This document shows, piece after piece, positions 1-9,937 of a stretch of DNA of 64,000 bases. The position numbers and the translations under genes are program-made. The stretch is taken from positions 682,001-746,000 of the forward strand of contig NZ_CP141769.1 of NCBI RefSeq assembly GCF_035621355.1, given 5' to 3'. Below the pieces are notes generated by a model. The model worked only from the letters and a program-made list of their open reading frames with translations, made no database searches and was not told the DNA's origin. This DNA is from Thiobacillus sp. SCUT-2 (GTDB taxonomy: Bacteria; Pseudomonadota; Gammaproteobacteria; Burkholderiales; Thiobacillaceae). Position 1 is the stretch's first letter. Each line of letters starts with the position of its first letter.

Positions 1-126
1 CAGGTCAAGGAAGACGAGGGCAAGAACCCGTTCGAGGGCAAGAAGCGCGGCCCGCTCTCGGCGAGCGATGAGACGCGGCGGCGGCGCGAGAAGCGGATCC
101 GGCGCAAGGTCTACGGCTCGACCTGA
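1..126 (+). CDS. der: C-terminal end of a GTPase, probably Der (EngA)
   Basis: Only the last 41 codons are in the window, ending at TGA 124-126. The visible tail contains NPFEGKK followed by an Arg/Lys-rich stretch (RRRREKRIRRK). This resembles the basic C-terminal extension of the ribosome-assembly GTPase Der, where an NPF-x-x-K motif is followed by basic residues. No GTPase motif can be seen because the rest lies upstream. Context supports the call: in Betaproteobacteria der usually lies just upstream of hfq-hflX-hflK-hflC-hisZ-purA, and hflX begins about 3.9 kb downstream here. The identification rests on a short tail and on gene order. Confidence 0.5.
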   Translation, partial: QVKEDEGKNPFEGKKRGPLSASDETRRRREKRIRRKVYGST

Positions 127-197
127 GCCGGATGGGCGATGGTGTTTGCCGCGAATGGCGGGGCGTGGCTACGCGGGGCGTCCCGCCACGACCGCGC

Positions 198-449
198 TCA
201 ATCGAGCCAGCGCACCAGATAGAACAGCCTGAATCCTTCCGAGGAGCGCGACGGGCCGCTGGCGATCGCCGCGTGGCGGTGCTGCGCGGGATCGGCGTGC
301 GCGAGCGCCTCGGCCTCGGTGGCATGGACCTCGACCACGCCCTCCGGGAAGCGCTTGCGGGTCTTGCCGGACGGCGAATAGATCACCACCGGCGCCGTGC
401 CGACGATCTTGGATTCGACGTCCGTGAAGAGGCTGGTGGCCTGCGGCAT
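198..449 (-). CDS. Small hypothetical protein (83 aa)
   Basis: I do not recognise a named family. The 83-residue product has no signal peptide or membrane segment and starts MPQATSLFTDVESK. It lies 7 nt downstream of the 93-aa gene on the same strand, so the two are probably co-transcribed. It has a soluble mixed alpha/beta composition with a possible beta segment (GTAPVVIYSP). The frame has no strong rival on the other strand, but coding status rests on length and pairing with its neighbour. Confidence 0.55.
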   Translation of the reverse strand: MPQATSLFTDVESKIVGTAPVVIYSPSGKTRKRFPEGVVEVHATEAEALAHADPAQHRHAAIASGPSRSSEGFRLFYLVRWLD

Positions 450-456
450 GACGGGT

Positions 457-738
457 TCAGTGCGTCTTCTTCGAGATGCCGCTGATCTTGACGGCGTGGC
501 TGGTCGGCGTCTCGTCGGTGAAGTGGGGGCGTTCGTCGAGGGTGCGGCCGGTCAGCCTGGCGAGTTCGGTTTCGCGCGTCGAGATCACCATCAGGCAGTC
601 CTTGATGTTGAGGATGGTGGCTTCGGACAGCGGGCTGGGGTTGCCGTCGCGCGGCGCGGTGTCGCGCACGATGGAAGTCAGGGTCTTGCGCATCATGCGC
701 ATGAGGCGCTGCTCGTCGTGCAGGGCTTTTTCGTCCAT
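457..738 (-). CDS. Conserved small cytosolic protein (93 aa) of unknown function
   Basis: The product begins MDEKALHDEQRLMRMMRKTL and is helical and charged, with no membrane segment. A GGAG site lies upstream of the ATG at 738. Small proteins with this look (a Met/Arg-rich N-terminal helix, then LSEATILNIKDCL and a REtELaRLtGR helix ending in a RPHF segment) occur in beta- and gammaproteobacteria and are sometimes labelled segregation and condensation protein A. They are far shorter than true ScpA and should not be read as condensin parts. It heads a two-gene minus-strand unit and is divergent from the GalT-like gene across about 170 bp, where no other gene is seen. Confidence 0.65.
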   Translation of the reverse strand: MDEKALHDEQRLMRMMRKTLTSIVRDTAPRDGNPSPLSEATILNIKDCLMVISTRETELARLTGRTLDERPHFTDETPTSHAVKISGISKKTH

Positions 739-908
739 GGGGAGGCTCCGGAAAGCGGCAAAGAGTGTCCATTGTCGGCGCCGGATCGGCCTTCGTCAAC
801 GCAAGCCCTTGTCTGGCGAGGGGGATAAAAAGCCTGATGGGGTCATAAGCAGAATGAACAGCCTTCGTGCGGCCGCTGCTTTATGCTTCCGGGGCAAAGG
901 AGACCCCC

Positions 909-2006
909 ATGTCCGAACAGCCCAAGACCCCCGACGAGGTTCGGGAAATCCGCATCAATCCCGTTGTTCCCGCCGAATCCGTACTGGTCGCCACGGCGCG
1001 CAGCATGCGCCCGAAGAAGGCCGAGGAACTGGCACCGCGTGACACCCGCAAGCACGTCGAGACCTGCCCGTTCTGCCGCGGCAACGAAGACAAGACGCCG
1101 CCGGCGATCCTGGCCTGGCCGGAGCACGGCGACTGGCAGATCCGCATGGTGGAGAATCTCTATCCGGTGCTGGGCGACGACCGCGCCCAGGCGGGCTTTG
1201 CCTTCGGCCTGCAGCAGACGATCGACGGCTACGGCCGGCACGAGGTCATCATCGACCATTTCGAGCACGGCATCGCGATCCACGACATGGCCGAGAGCCA
1301 TCTGGCGGCGCTGTTCGGCGTCTACCAGACGCGCATGCGGCAGCTGTTCGAATCCGACGAGCGGCTGAAGTACGTGCTGGTGTTCAAGAACTTCGGCCCG
1401 GCCGCCGGCGCGTCGATCCCCCACACCCACAGCCAGGTCATCGCGATGCCGGTGGTGCCGGAGAACGTCGACGCCGAGGTGAGGAACAGCGCCGCCTACT
1501 ACGCCAAGCACCACCACTGCATCTTCTGTGCGCTGATCGACGAGGTGCTGACCTTCGAGGCGACGATCTACGACCGCAATTCCGGTGCAGTGCGGCGCAA
1601 GATCAACGTCGGGCAGTACGTCGTCGAGCGGGGCGAAAAGTTCATCGCCATCAAGCCCTTCGCCAGCCGCTACGAGTGGGAGGTGCATATCCTGCCGCTT
1701 GCGCACCAGGCCGATTTCCTGGACGTGCGCGGCGACGACCTTGTCGATCTGGCGCGGGTGCTGAAGCGCACCATGGCCCGGCTCGACGCGGTCATCGGCG
1801 GGGCGCAATACAATTTCTTCCTCCACTCGGTGCCGCACGGCGGCGCGGAGGCCGCCCACGTCCCCTACGCCGCGAGCTACCACTGGCACCTGGAAATCTG
1901 CCCCCGCACGTCCATTCCGACCGGGTTTGAACTGGGCTCCGGGCTGTTCGTCAACACGATCAATCCCGAACAGGCGGCGGAACGCCTGCGCGCGGTCGAA
2001 TTGTAG
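909..2006 (+). CDS. galT: GalT-like hexose-1-phosphate nucleotidyltransferase (HIT superfamily)
   Basis: The 365-aa product looks like a galactose-1-phosphate uridylyltransferase homologue, an enzyme that moves a nucleoside monophosphate between a sugar phosphate and a nucleotide sugar through a histidine-bound intermediate. The start at ATG 909 is preceded by a strong AAAGGAGA; an upstream in-frame start at 867 is less likely. Visible motifs are a CPFC zinc pair near residue 52, the active-site signature HTHSQ near residue 171 in place of the GalT HPHGQ, a second C-x-x-C (CIFC) near residue 205, and WHLEICPR near residue 326. HSHSQ-type signatures are known in GalT relatives such as ADP-glucose phosphorylase, so the true substrate is open. 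No galK or galE is adjacent. Confidence 0.75.
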   Translation: MSEQPKTPDEVREIRINPVVPAESVLVATARSMRPKKAEELAPRDTRKHVETCPFCRGNEDKTPPAILAWPEHGDWQIRMVENLYPVLGDDRAQAGFAFGLQQTIDGYGRHEVIIDHFEHGIAIHDMAESHLAALFGVYQTRMRQLFESDERLKYVLVFKNFGPAAGASIPHTHSQVIAMPVVPENVDAEVRNSAAYYAKHHHCIFCALIDEVLTFEATIYDRNSGAVRRKINVGQYVVERGEKFIAIKPFASRYEWEVHILPLAHQADFLDVRGDDLVDLARVLKRTMARLDAVIGGAQYNFFLHSVPHGGAEAAHVPYAASYHWHLEICPRTSIPTGFELGSGLFVNTINPEQAAERLRAVEL

Positions 2007-2056
2007 AAAATACCGTGCGTTAGAATAGCCGGTCTTCCCAAGCCCTGGCTGCAACG

Positions 2057-3874
2057 ATGGTGCCACCCGACGAATCCGATCCGCATGCCGCGTACGCCGG
2101 GCCCGACACGTCTCATGTCGATCGGCTGAACGCGCTGTGGAAGCTGTCGGTCCGGCCCGGGCTGTCCGATCCCGAGCGCATCCGGGCCATGCTGGCGATG
2201 GCGGCAGAGGTGCTGGACATGGATCTGGTGGTGCTGGGCGAGTTTGCCGAGCACTACACCGCGCGCTATGTCAGCGACCCGATGGGGATGTTTCCGGAAG
2301 GCACGGTGCTGGCAGTGGAAAAAGTGTTGTGCCATGAGGTGCATCTGTCGCGTCAACCAAGCCATATCCCCGATCTGCGCGAGGATCCGCGATACGTCGA
2401 TCATGTGCTGGTGAACAAATTGGGCCTGCGCACCTACTCCGGCCTTCCGGTCGCGGTCGGCGACAAGGGGGGGTGGGTGCTGGCTTTCTTGCGCCGGTAC
2501 CGGGAATTGCCTCCCGACGCGGTCGACATCGCCTATATGGATCTCATTGCCGACTGGCTCGGCAATGCCCTGCATCAATCCGCGCAGAAAGACCTGCTGC
2601 AGCGCATCGCCCTGACCGATCCGCTCACCGGCCTGCCCAACCGGCGTGCGGCCGAGGAACGCCTGCAGAAGGAGAGGGCACGCACGCTACGTGACGGCCA
2701 TGGCTTCGCGCTGGCGCTGGTCGATCTCGACCATTTCAAGACCGTCAACGACCGCTACGGCCATGCCGTCGGCGACGAAGTGCTCAAGGCGGTCGCGCGC
2801 CGGTTCGAGTCCGGCCTGCGCGAGGGGGACTGGGTCGCGCGCTGGGGGGGCGAGGAATTCCTGTTCGTGCTGCATGGCAGCACGGCGCAGGATGCCGTGG
2901 CGACGCTCGAGCGGCTGGCCGCGCTGACGCGTGCCACGCCGGTCCAGACGGCCGTCGGGCCCATTTCCCTGAGCTTTTCCGCCGGGGTGGCGGCGTTCGG
3001 TGCGAACGACCGCGACATGCTGCCGATGCTGGAGGAGATCGACACGGCCTTGTACCGGGCCAAGGCAGAAGGGCGCGACCAGGTTCATCTGGCCGCGCCG
3101 ACGCATGTGCAGTGGAACAGTGCCGTGTTGCGACAGGCCTTGGCCGAAAACCGCGTGCGGCAGGCCTCGCAGGTCATCGTCGACCTCGCCACCGGACAGC
3201 CTGTCGCCGACGAGGCGCTGGCGCGCATCGAGACCCCCACCGGCGAAATCGTCGAGGCACGCGACTTCGTCGACCTGGCCGAAGGCCTCGGGTTGATGGC
3301 CGAGGTCGACCGGCAGGTGATCCGCAACGTGATGCAGCGCTGCGTGGTCCGCATGGATCAGGGAGGATCGACCGATTTTGCGCATTTCGTGAACGTGTCG
3401 CCGCAGTTCCTGGCGCGGCGCGACCTGGTCGAGGAGATGCTGAATAATGCGCTGGGCTATTGCCAGACGTGCAGCGTGATGCTCGGGCCGGTCAAGCCGA
3501 TCGTGCTGGAATTGACCGAGCGCCAGCGCATCGTCAGCCTCGCCAAGCTGCGTGCCGACCTGCAGCCTTTCATCGACTTCGGCTTCCGGCTGGCATTGGA
3601 TGATTTCGGCAGCGGCTATTCCTCGTATCTGTATCTCGCGCACCTGCCGGTGAGCTTCCTCAAGATCGAAGGCTGGCTCGTGTCGAACATGCGGCAGGAC
3701 CGCAAGGTGGCCGGCATCGTCGAAAGCCTGGCGAGCTTCGCCCGCAAGGAAGGCGTGCTGACCGTGGCCGAGCACGTCGAGGATGCGGAAACGGCACGGA
3801 TGCTCGCCGACATGGGCGTGAACTACGGCCAGGGCTGGTATTTCGGCCGGCCGCAACTGGACGGCATGGACTAG
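2057..3874 (+). CDS. GAF-GGDEF-EAL cyclic-di-GMP signalling protein
   Basis: The soluble 605-aa protein has a GAF-like sensor region (about residues 25-175), a GGDEF domain (about 185-345) and an EAL domain (about 355-605). The cyclase signature is GGEEF near residue 265, and five residues upstream sits RxxD (REGD), an inhibitory I-site. In the EAL part the EAL motif reads DEALARIE rather than EALLRW, but NVSPQFL, ELTE, DDFGSGYSS, LKIE and AEHVE are present, so phosphodiesterase activity is possible though the domain is somewhat divergent. No membrane segment is seen. It starts 50 nt after the GalT-like gene with no clear Shine-Dalgarno. A TAGAAT -10-like element at 2021-2026 is followed by an inverted repeat (AGCCGG/CTGGCT). 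It sits where hfq is expected upstream of hflX. Confidence 0.88.
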   Translation: MVPPDESDPHAAYAGPDTSHVDRLNALWKLSVRPGLSDPERIRAMLAMAAEVLDMDLVVLGEFAEHYTARYVSDPMGMFPEGTVLAVEKVLCHEVHLSRQPSHIPDLREDPRYVDHVLVNKLGLRTYSGLPVAVGDKGGWVLAFLRRYRELPPDAVDIAYMDLIADWLGNALHQSAQKDLLQRIALTDPLTGLPNRRAAEERLQKERARTLRDGHGFALALVDLDHFKTVNDRYGHAVGDEVLKAVARRFESGLREGDWVARWGGEEFLFVLHGSTAQDAVATLERLAALTRATPVQTAVGPISLSFSAGVAAFGANDRDMLPMLEEIDTALYRAKAEGRDQVHLAAPTHVQWNSAVLRQALAENRVRQASQVIVDLATGQPVADEALARIETPTGEIVEARDFVDLAEGLGLMAEVDRQVIRNVMQRCVVRMDQGGSTDFAHFVNVSPQFLARRDLVEEMLNNALGYCQTCSVMLGPVKPIVLELTERQRIVSLAKLRADLQPFIDFGFRLALDDFGSGYSSYLYLAHLPVSFLKIEGWLVSNMRQDRKVAGIVESLASFARKEGVLTVAEHVEDAETARMLADMGVNYGQGWYFGRPQLDGMD

Positions 3875-4015
3875 AATGGGAGCCCGAATCGAAGAGGAGT
3901 GCCGGGCGCCAAATGCGGACCGAGTTGCCGTCCATGCACGATATTGCCGAAGTGCGCTGCCGAGCTGAAAGCACCGTCATCGTGAAGCGCCCGCCGGGCG
4001 TCCGGAGAATGGCGC

Positions 4016-5200
4016 TTGTTTGATCGGCACAAGGGTGGCGAGCGCGTCATTCTCGTCGCGATCGATTTCGGCGATCCGGACCATGCGGAAAGCGTGGCCG
4101 AACTGCGCCTGCTGGCGGCGGGCGCCGGCCTCGACATCCTCGGCGAGGTGCTGGGCAAGCGCAGCCGCCCGGATGCCGCACTGTTCGTCGGGAGCGGCAA
4201 GGCCGACGAGATCGCCGCGCTGGTCGCGGCGACCGAGGCGGACGTCGTCATCTTCAACCATGAGCTCTCCCCGGCGCAGGAACGCAACCTGGAGCGCCGC
4301 CTGCACTGCCGCGTGATCGATCGCGTCACCCTCATCCTCGACATCTTCGCGCGCCGGGCGCAATCCGCGGAAGGCAAGCTGCAGGTCGAACTGGCCCAGC
4401 TTCAGCACCTGTCGACGCGACTGGTGCGCGGCTGGACCCACCTGGAACGCCAGCGCGGGGGCGTCGGCATGCGGGGCCCCGGCGAGAAGCAGCTCGAGAC
4501 CGACCGCCGCCTGATCGGCGTGCGCGTCAAGGCCCTGCGCGATCGCCTCGCCAGGCTGGAGAAGCAGCGTCGCACCCAGCGGCGTTCGCGTGCGCGCCAG
4601 CAGGTGCTGTCGGTCGCCCTGGTCGGCTACACCAACGCCGGCAAGTCGACCCTGTTCAACGCCCTGACGCGGGCGGGGGCGTATGCCGCCGACCAGCTGT
4701 TCGCGACGCTCGACACCACCACGCGCAAGATCTACCTGCCGCGCCTCGCCGAAGCGGCAGGCGGCGATCCGGCAAGCGGGGAAGTCGTGATTTCGGACAC
4801 CGTTGGCTTCATCACCCGCCTGCCGCACGACCTGGTGGCCGCCTTCCGCGCCACCCTGGAAGCCACGGCCGAGGCGGACCTGCTCCTGCACGTGATCGAC
4901 TCGGCGAGTCCCGCGCGCGAGCGCCAGATGGAGGCGGTCGAGAAGGTCCTGAAGGAAATCGGCGCGGACGCCGTCCCGCAGCTCCGGGTCTACAACAAGC
5001 TCGATCTGACAGGCATTGCGCCGGGAGTGGGCCATGACGAATATGGTAAACTGCAGAGCGTGTACGTATCCGCGCGAACGGGCGCGGGGCTTGAACTCTT
5101 GCGCGATGCCCTGTCGGAAATCCTGGTGGCCCGGCGCGCCGACCACGACGCCGGAACGACGGACGACGACACTTCCCGACACACAGCTCTTTCTGCATAA
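4016..5200 (+). CDS. hflX: GTPase HflX (ribosome-associated)
   Basis: HflX is a GTPase that binds the 50S subunit and splits stalled or heat-damaged ribosomes. The 394-aa protein shows the glycine-rich N-terminal domain, the RGPGEKQLETDRR linker helix near residue 157, the P-loop GYTNAGKST near residue 204, DTVGF (G3) near 262 and NKLD (G4) near 327. The start is TTG at 4016, with GGAG at 4003-4006 nine bases upstream, and the reading MFDRHKGGER matches the usual HflX N-terminus. It leads the hflX-hflK-hflC-DUF2065-hisZ-purA series; hflK follows after 11 nt. The usual upstream hfq is missing. Confidence 0.95.
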   Translation: MFDRHKGGERVILVAIDFGDPDHAESVAELRLLAAGAGLDILGEVLGKRSRPDAALFVGSGKADEIAALVAATEADVVIFNHELSPAQERNLERRLHCRVIDRVTLILDIFARRAQSAEGKLQVELAQLQHLSTRLVRGWTHLERQRGGVGMRGPGEKQLETDRRLIGVRVKALRDRLARLEKQRRTQRRSRARQQVLSVALVGYTNAGKSTLFNALTRAGAYAADQLFATLDTTTRKIYLPRLAEAAGGDPASGEVVISDTVGFITRLPHDLVAAFRATLEATAEADLLLHVIDSASPARERQMEAVEKVLKEIGADAVPQLRVYNKLDLTGIAPGVGHDEYGKLQSVYVSARTGAGLELLRDALSEILVARRADHDAGTTDDDTSRHTALSA

Positions 5201-5211
5201 GCACACACGCT

Positions 5212-6408
5212 ATGGCCTGGAACGACCCCCAATGGGGCAGCAACGGTAATCGCAACAAGAACAGCGGGCCGCCCGATCTCGACGAGCTCTGGCGTCGCCT
5301 CAACCAGCGCCTCAACAGCATGTTCGGCGGCAAGGGCGGAGGCGGCGGAAGCGGCTTCCCGTCCGGCGGCGCAGGGGGCGGCAGCCTCCTCGGCATGGTG
5401 ATCGGGGCCCTCGTGCTGATCTGGATCGCCAGCGGCTTCTACATCGTCGACACCGGCCAGCGCGGCGTGGTGTTGCGCTTCGGCAAGTACGTCGAGACCA
5501 CCGAGCCCGGTCCGCGCTGGCATCTGCCGTGGCCGATCGAGTCGCGCGAGGTGGTCAACATCGACCAGGTCCGCACGGTCGAGATCGGCTACCGCAACAA
5601 CGTCCGGAGCAAGGTGCTGAAGGAGTCGCTGATGCTCACCGACGACGAGAACATCATCGATCTCCAGTTCGCGGTCCAGTACATCATCAAGGATCCCGAG
5701 GAATTCCTGTTCGTCAACCGCGCGCCCGAGGACACGGTGCTGCAGGTGGCGGAAACGGCAATGCGCGAAATCGTCGGCAAGAACAAGATGGATTTCGTGC
5801 TGTACGAGGGCCGTGCCGACATCGCGGCGCAGGCGAAGGCGCTGATGCAGCAGATTCTCGACCGCTACAAGACCGGCATCAGCATCAGCCAGGTGACCTT
5901 GCAGAACATCCAGCCGCCCGAGCAGGTGCAGGCCGCGTTCGACGATGCGGTCAAGGCGGGGCAGGATCGCGAGCGGCTGAAGAACGAGGCGGAAGCGTAT
6001 GCCAACGACGTGGTGCCTCGCGCGCGCGGCCTGGCGTCGCGCCTGAAGGAAGAGGCCGAGGGCTACAAGATGGCCGTGATCGCGAACGCCGAGGGCGAGG
6101 CCAGCCGCTTCGCGCAGATCTCGGCCGAGTACAAGAAGGCGCCGCAGGTGACCCGCGAGCGCATGTATCTCGATACCATGCAGACCGTGATGAACAACAC
6201 CAGCAAGGTCGTGGTCGACCAGAAGGGGGGCAACAGCCTCCTGTATCTGCCGCTCGACAAGTTGCAGCAGATCGTCAGCCAGCCCTACGCCGGCGCGCCT
6301 GAAGTGCTGGCCCAGCCGGCGCCGGCGCCGGCGGCTGCGCCGCAGGCACCGGCGGACCTGCGTTCGCGCGATGCCTTGCGGAGCCGTGACCGGGAGGACC
6401 GGCCATGA
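5212..6408 (+). CDS. hflK: FtsH modulator subunit HflK
   Basis: HflK and HflC form the periplasmic SPFH-family complex that encloses the membrane protease FtsH and tunes its activity. The 398-aa product has a Gly-rich N-terminal cytoplasmic stretch (FGGKGGGGGSG), one transmembrane helix at about residues 62-80, the SPFH domain (VDTGQRGVVLRFG onward), a charged coiled-coil region and an Ala/Pro-rich C-terminus. It overlaps hflC by 4 nt (ATGA), indicating translational coupling. Confidence 0.96.
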   Translation: MAWNDPQWGSNGNRNKNSGPPDLDELWRRLNQRLNSMFGGKGGGGGSGFPSGGAGGGSLLGMVIGALVLIWIASGFYIVDTGQRGVVLRFGKYVETTEPGPRWHLPWPIESREVVNIDQVRTVEIGYRNNVRSKVLKESLMLTDDENIIDLQFAVQYIIKDPEEFLFVNRAPEDTVLQVAETAMREIVGKNKMDFVLYEGRADIAAQAKALMQQILDRYKTGISISQVTLQNIQPPEQVQAAFDDAVKAGQDRERLKNEAEAYANDVVPRARGLASRLKEEAEGYKMAVIANAEGEASRFAQISAEYKKAPQVTRERMYLDTMQTVMNNTSKVVVDQKGGNSLLYLPLDKLQQIVSQPYAGAPEVLAQPAPAPAAAPQAPADLRSRDALRSRDREDRP

Positions 6409-7286
6409 GGAGGAATATCGGTTCCCTGCTGGTCGCGCTGGCGGTGATTCTCGTGCTGCTTTCCGGCAGCGTCTTCACCGTCGACCAGCGGCAGAACGCG
6501 CTGGTGTTCCAGCTGGGCGAGGTGGTCTCGGTGAAAACCAAGCCCGGCCTGTACTTCAAGCTGCCGCTGGTGCAGAACGTGCGCTATTTCGACACGCGCA
6601 TCCTGACGCTGGATGCGGCCGAGCCGGAGCGCTTCATCACGTCGGAAAAGAAGAACGTGCTCGTCGATTCCTACATCAAGTGGCGCGTGATCGACCCCCG
6701 GCAGTTCTATGTCTCGGTCGGCGGCAACGAAACGCGGGCGCAGATTCGCCTCAGCCAGACCGTGAACGACGGGCTGCGCGCCGAGTTCGGCAAGCGCACG
6801 ATCAACGACGTCGTGTCGGGGCATCGGGACGAGATCATGAATGTCATCCGGACCAAGGCCGACCAGGATGCACGGAAGATCGGCGTGCAGGTGGTCGACG
6901 TGCGGATCAAGCGGGTCGATCTGCCGGAAAGCGTGTCCGAGAACGTGTATCGGCGGATGGAGGCCGAGCGCAAGCAGGTCGCCAACGAACTGCGTTCGAC
7001 CGGCGCCGCCGAGGCGGAAAAGATCAAGGCGGACGCCGACAAGCAGAAGGAAGTGATCGTCGCCAAGGCTTATGGCGATGCCCAGCACGTCAAGGGTGAG
7101 GGCGATGCCAAGGCGGCCGCGATCTATGCCGCGGCGTACGGCCGGGATCCCGAGTTCTACGCGTTCTACCGCTCGATGCAGGCCTACCGCGAGAGCTTCA
7201 AGAGCAAGAGCGACGTGATGGTGCTCGATCCCAGCGCGGATTTCTTCAAGTACATGAAGAACCCGCGTGCCGCCGGCGGCAAATGA
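6405..7286 (+). CDS. hflC: FtsH modulator subunit HflC
   Basis: This is the partner of HflK in the FtsH-regulating complex. The 293-aa protein begins with an N-terminal membrane anchor (about residues 5-24), followed by the SPFH domain (VDQRQNALVFQLGEVV) and a coiled-coil region rich in Glu, Lys and Ala (about 190-245). The start codon overlaps the hflK stop, and its own stop overlaps the start of the DUF2065 gene, also by 4 nt. Confidence 0.96.
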   Translation: MRRNIGSLLVALAVILVLLSGSVFTVDQRQNALVFQLGEVVSVKTKPGLYFKLPLVQNVRYFDTRILTLDAAEPERFITSEKKNVLVDSYIKWRVIDPRQFYVSVGGNETRAQIRLSQTVNDGLRAEFGKRTINDVVSGHRDEIMNVIRTKADQDARKIGVQVVDVRIKRVDLPESVSENVYRRMEAERKQVANELRSTGAAEAEKIKADADKQKEVIVAKAYGDAQHVKGEGDAKAAAIYAAAYGRDPEFYAFYRSMQAYRESFKSKSDVMVLDPSADFFKYMKNPRAAGGK

Positions 7287-7471
7287 CGGGGGTCGACTGG
7301 CTGGCCGCTTTCGGCCTGCTGCTGGTGATCGAGGGCATCCTGCCGCTGGCGGCGCCGGCCGCGTGGCGGGAGGCCTTTCGCCACGTGCTCGAACTGCGGG
7401 ACGGTCAGTTGCGGTTTATCGGAGCCACCTCGATGCTGGGTGGCCTTTTTGTGTTGATGATGCTGAAGTGA
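7283..7471 (+). CDS. DUF2065 (YjeT-like) small inner-membrane protein
   Basis: The 62-aa product has two hydrophobic helices (about residues 5-23 and 43-61) separated by a short basic loop, the pattern of the DUF2065/YjeT family often found next to hflC. Its function is unknown. It overlaps hflC by 4 nt and is followed by hisZ after one base, so it is co-translated within the operon. Confidence 0.85.
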   Translation: MTGVDWLAAFGLLLVIEGILPLAAPAAWREAFRHVLELRDGQLRFIGATSMLGGLFVLMMLK

Positions 7472-9751
<2,280 letters not shown>

Positions 9752-9776
9752 TGCCCAAGATCAACAGCACAAAAGT

Positions 9777-9803
9777 AAAAAGCCGACACAGGGTCGGCTT
9801 TTT
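9777..9803. terminator. Bidirectional intrinsic terminator between purA and tRNA-Leu
   Basis: A GCCGAC/GTCGGC stem (9782-9787 with 9793-9798) has a 5-nt loop, is preceded by five A and followed by five T. It lies 26 nt after the purA stop and just downstream of the minus-strand tRNA-Leu, so it can end transcription from both sides. Confidence 0.88.
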
Positions 9804-9815
9804 ACTTGCAGCGTT

Positions 9816-9902
9816 TGGTGCCCAGAAGAGGACTCGAACCTCCACAGTGTTGCCACCGCTAGGACCTGAACCTAGTGCGTCTACCAATTCCGCCATCTGG
9901 GC
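9816..9902 (-). tRNA. tRNA-Leu (anticodon CAG)
   Basis: Reading the minus strand from 9902, the acceptor GCCCAGA pairs with TCTGGGC. The anticodon stem CTAGG/CCTAG encloses the loop TTCAGGT, giving anticodon CAG. A long variable arm typical of class II tRNAs and the TPsiC sequence GGTTCGAGTCC are present. The 3' CCA is encoded at 9816-9818. It is transcribed toward the terminator shared with purA and diverges from rnr. Confidence 0.96.
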
Positions 9903-9937
9903 AATGAAGGCGCGCATTTTAGAGAGCCCTAAATAAA

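Noticed and set aside
3913-4023. A 36-codon frame just before and across the hflX start
   Set aside because: It has no homology I recognise and its possible ribosome site is too far away. It is not a degraded hfq.
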